Below are positions 63,077 to 63,185 of a DNA stretch of 63,185 bases, piece after piece. Origin of the DNA: Planctomycetales bacterium. Lineage in GTDB: Bacteria > Planctomycetota > Planctomycetia > Isosphaerales > Isosphaeraceae. Below the pieces are notes generated by a model. It was not told the DNA's origin. It worked only from the letters and a program-made list of their open reading frames with translations, and made no database searches. Location: contig DAIDKV010000266.1 in NCBI GenBank assembly GCA_027449865.1, forward strand, positions 1-63,185. The letters run 5' to 3'. Numbering within the stretch: position 1 is the stretch's first letter; each line of letters begins with the position of its first letter. A program made the translations under genes and the position numbers.

Positions 63077-63185
63077 GATTCAATCCGCTCCCGGGGTATC
63101 GATCCGCCCCGGGGCCACCCGGGGCGGTCGGTCGGCCGACGTCGATGCGCCGGCGAGGGCACCGCCGGCCCTGGGAGGGGCCGCC

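Overview
The window is GC-rich and, at every scale, planctomycete. It holds three DUF1559 (H-X9-DG) pseudopilin-type proteins, a PVC-type membrane-bound dehydrogenase with HEAT repeats and a CXXCH haem site, paired DUF1573 proteins, zinc-ribbon/coiled-coil and TPR/LRR proteins, and a split, gene-poor style of ribosomal operon. Together these point to Planctomycetota, most likely the Isosphaeraceae/Isosphaerales. That placement is inferred from gene content; no rRNA gene is present to prove it.

Layout. Bases 1-1,210 carry debris of a Tn3-family transposon (transposase and resolvase fragments, both broken) beside a long hairpin repeat. Bases 1,489-11,200 are a mosaic of accessory genes: a DUF1801 protein, a secreted GH5-like/beta-lactamase-like fusion, a membrane TPR protein and a DUF2239 gene that share a symmetric divergent promoter, a double-zinc-ribbon coiled-coil protein, a sugar O-acetyltransferase, and a GH18 chitinase-like enzyme coupled to a secreted partner. 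Bases 11,280-24,000 run mostly on the minus strand: a HEAT-repeat membrane protein, recN, a solitary adenine-type DNA methyltransferase, a stand-alone MetG C-terminal tRNA-binding domain, a DUF962/Mpo1-like protein, a phosphatase-like lipoprotein fused to a tetrahaem cytochrome, two DUF1573 proteins, a ubiquitin-like YukD/EsaB-type protein and a metallophosphoesterase. Bases 24,389-36,811 contain a DUF1559/lipoprotein pair, two paralogous polytopic membrane proteins, a TPR-LRR protein, a degenerate SGNH-fold protein and the large PVC dehydrogenase.

Bases 36,868-37,640 are, to my eye, the most interesting part. A GxxExxY (PD-(D/E)XK-like) gene is bracketed by two repeat units of about 103-112 bp on each side, in inverted orientation. 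The gene's own first codons lie inside one of those units. Relatives of the repeat core recur at 19.9-20.05 kb and as an inverted pair inside the ribosomal alpha operon at 48.8 kb, so the repeat looks mobile and the protein is a candidate for its mobiliser.

Bases 37,686-45,978 form a type II secretion/pseudopilus operon: one GspE ATPase, three tandem GspF platform paralogues, three minor pseudopilins joined by ATGA overlaps, and two DUF1559 pseudopilins. A promoter overlapped by a perfect inverted repeat sits between gspE and the first gspF. 

Bases 45,986-63,076 (all minus strand) are the S10-spc-alpha ribosomal protein cluster from rplC to rplQ, ending with a HIT-family gene. The expected rpmD, adk and infA are missing from their usual places, rpsC and rplP overlap by 62 bases, and the 37-codon rpmJ is present.
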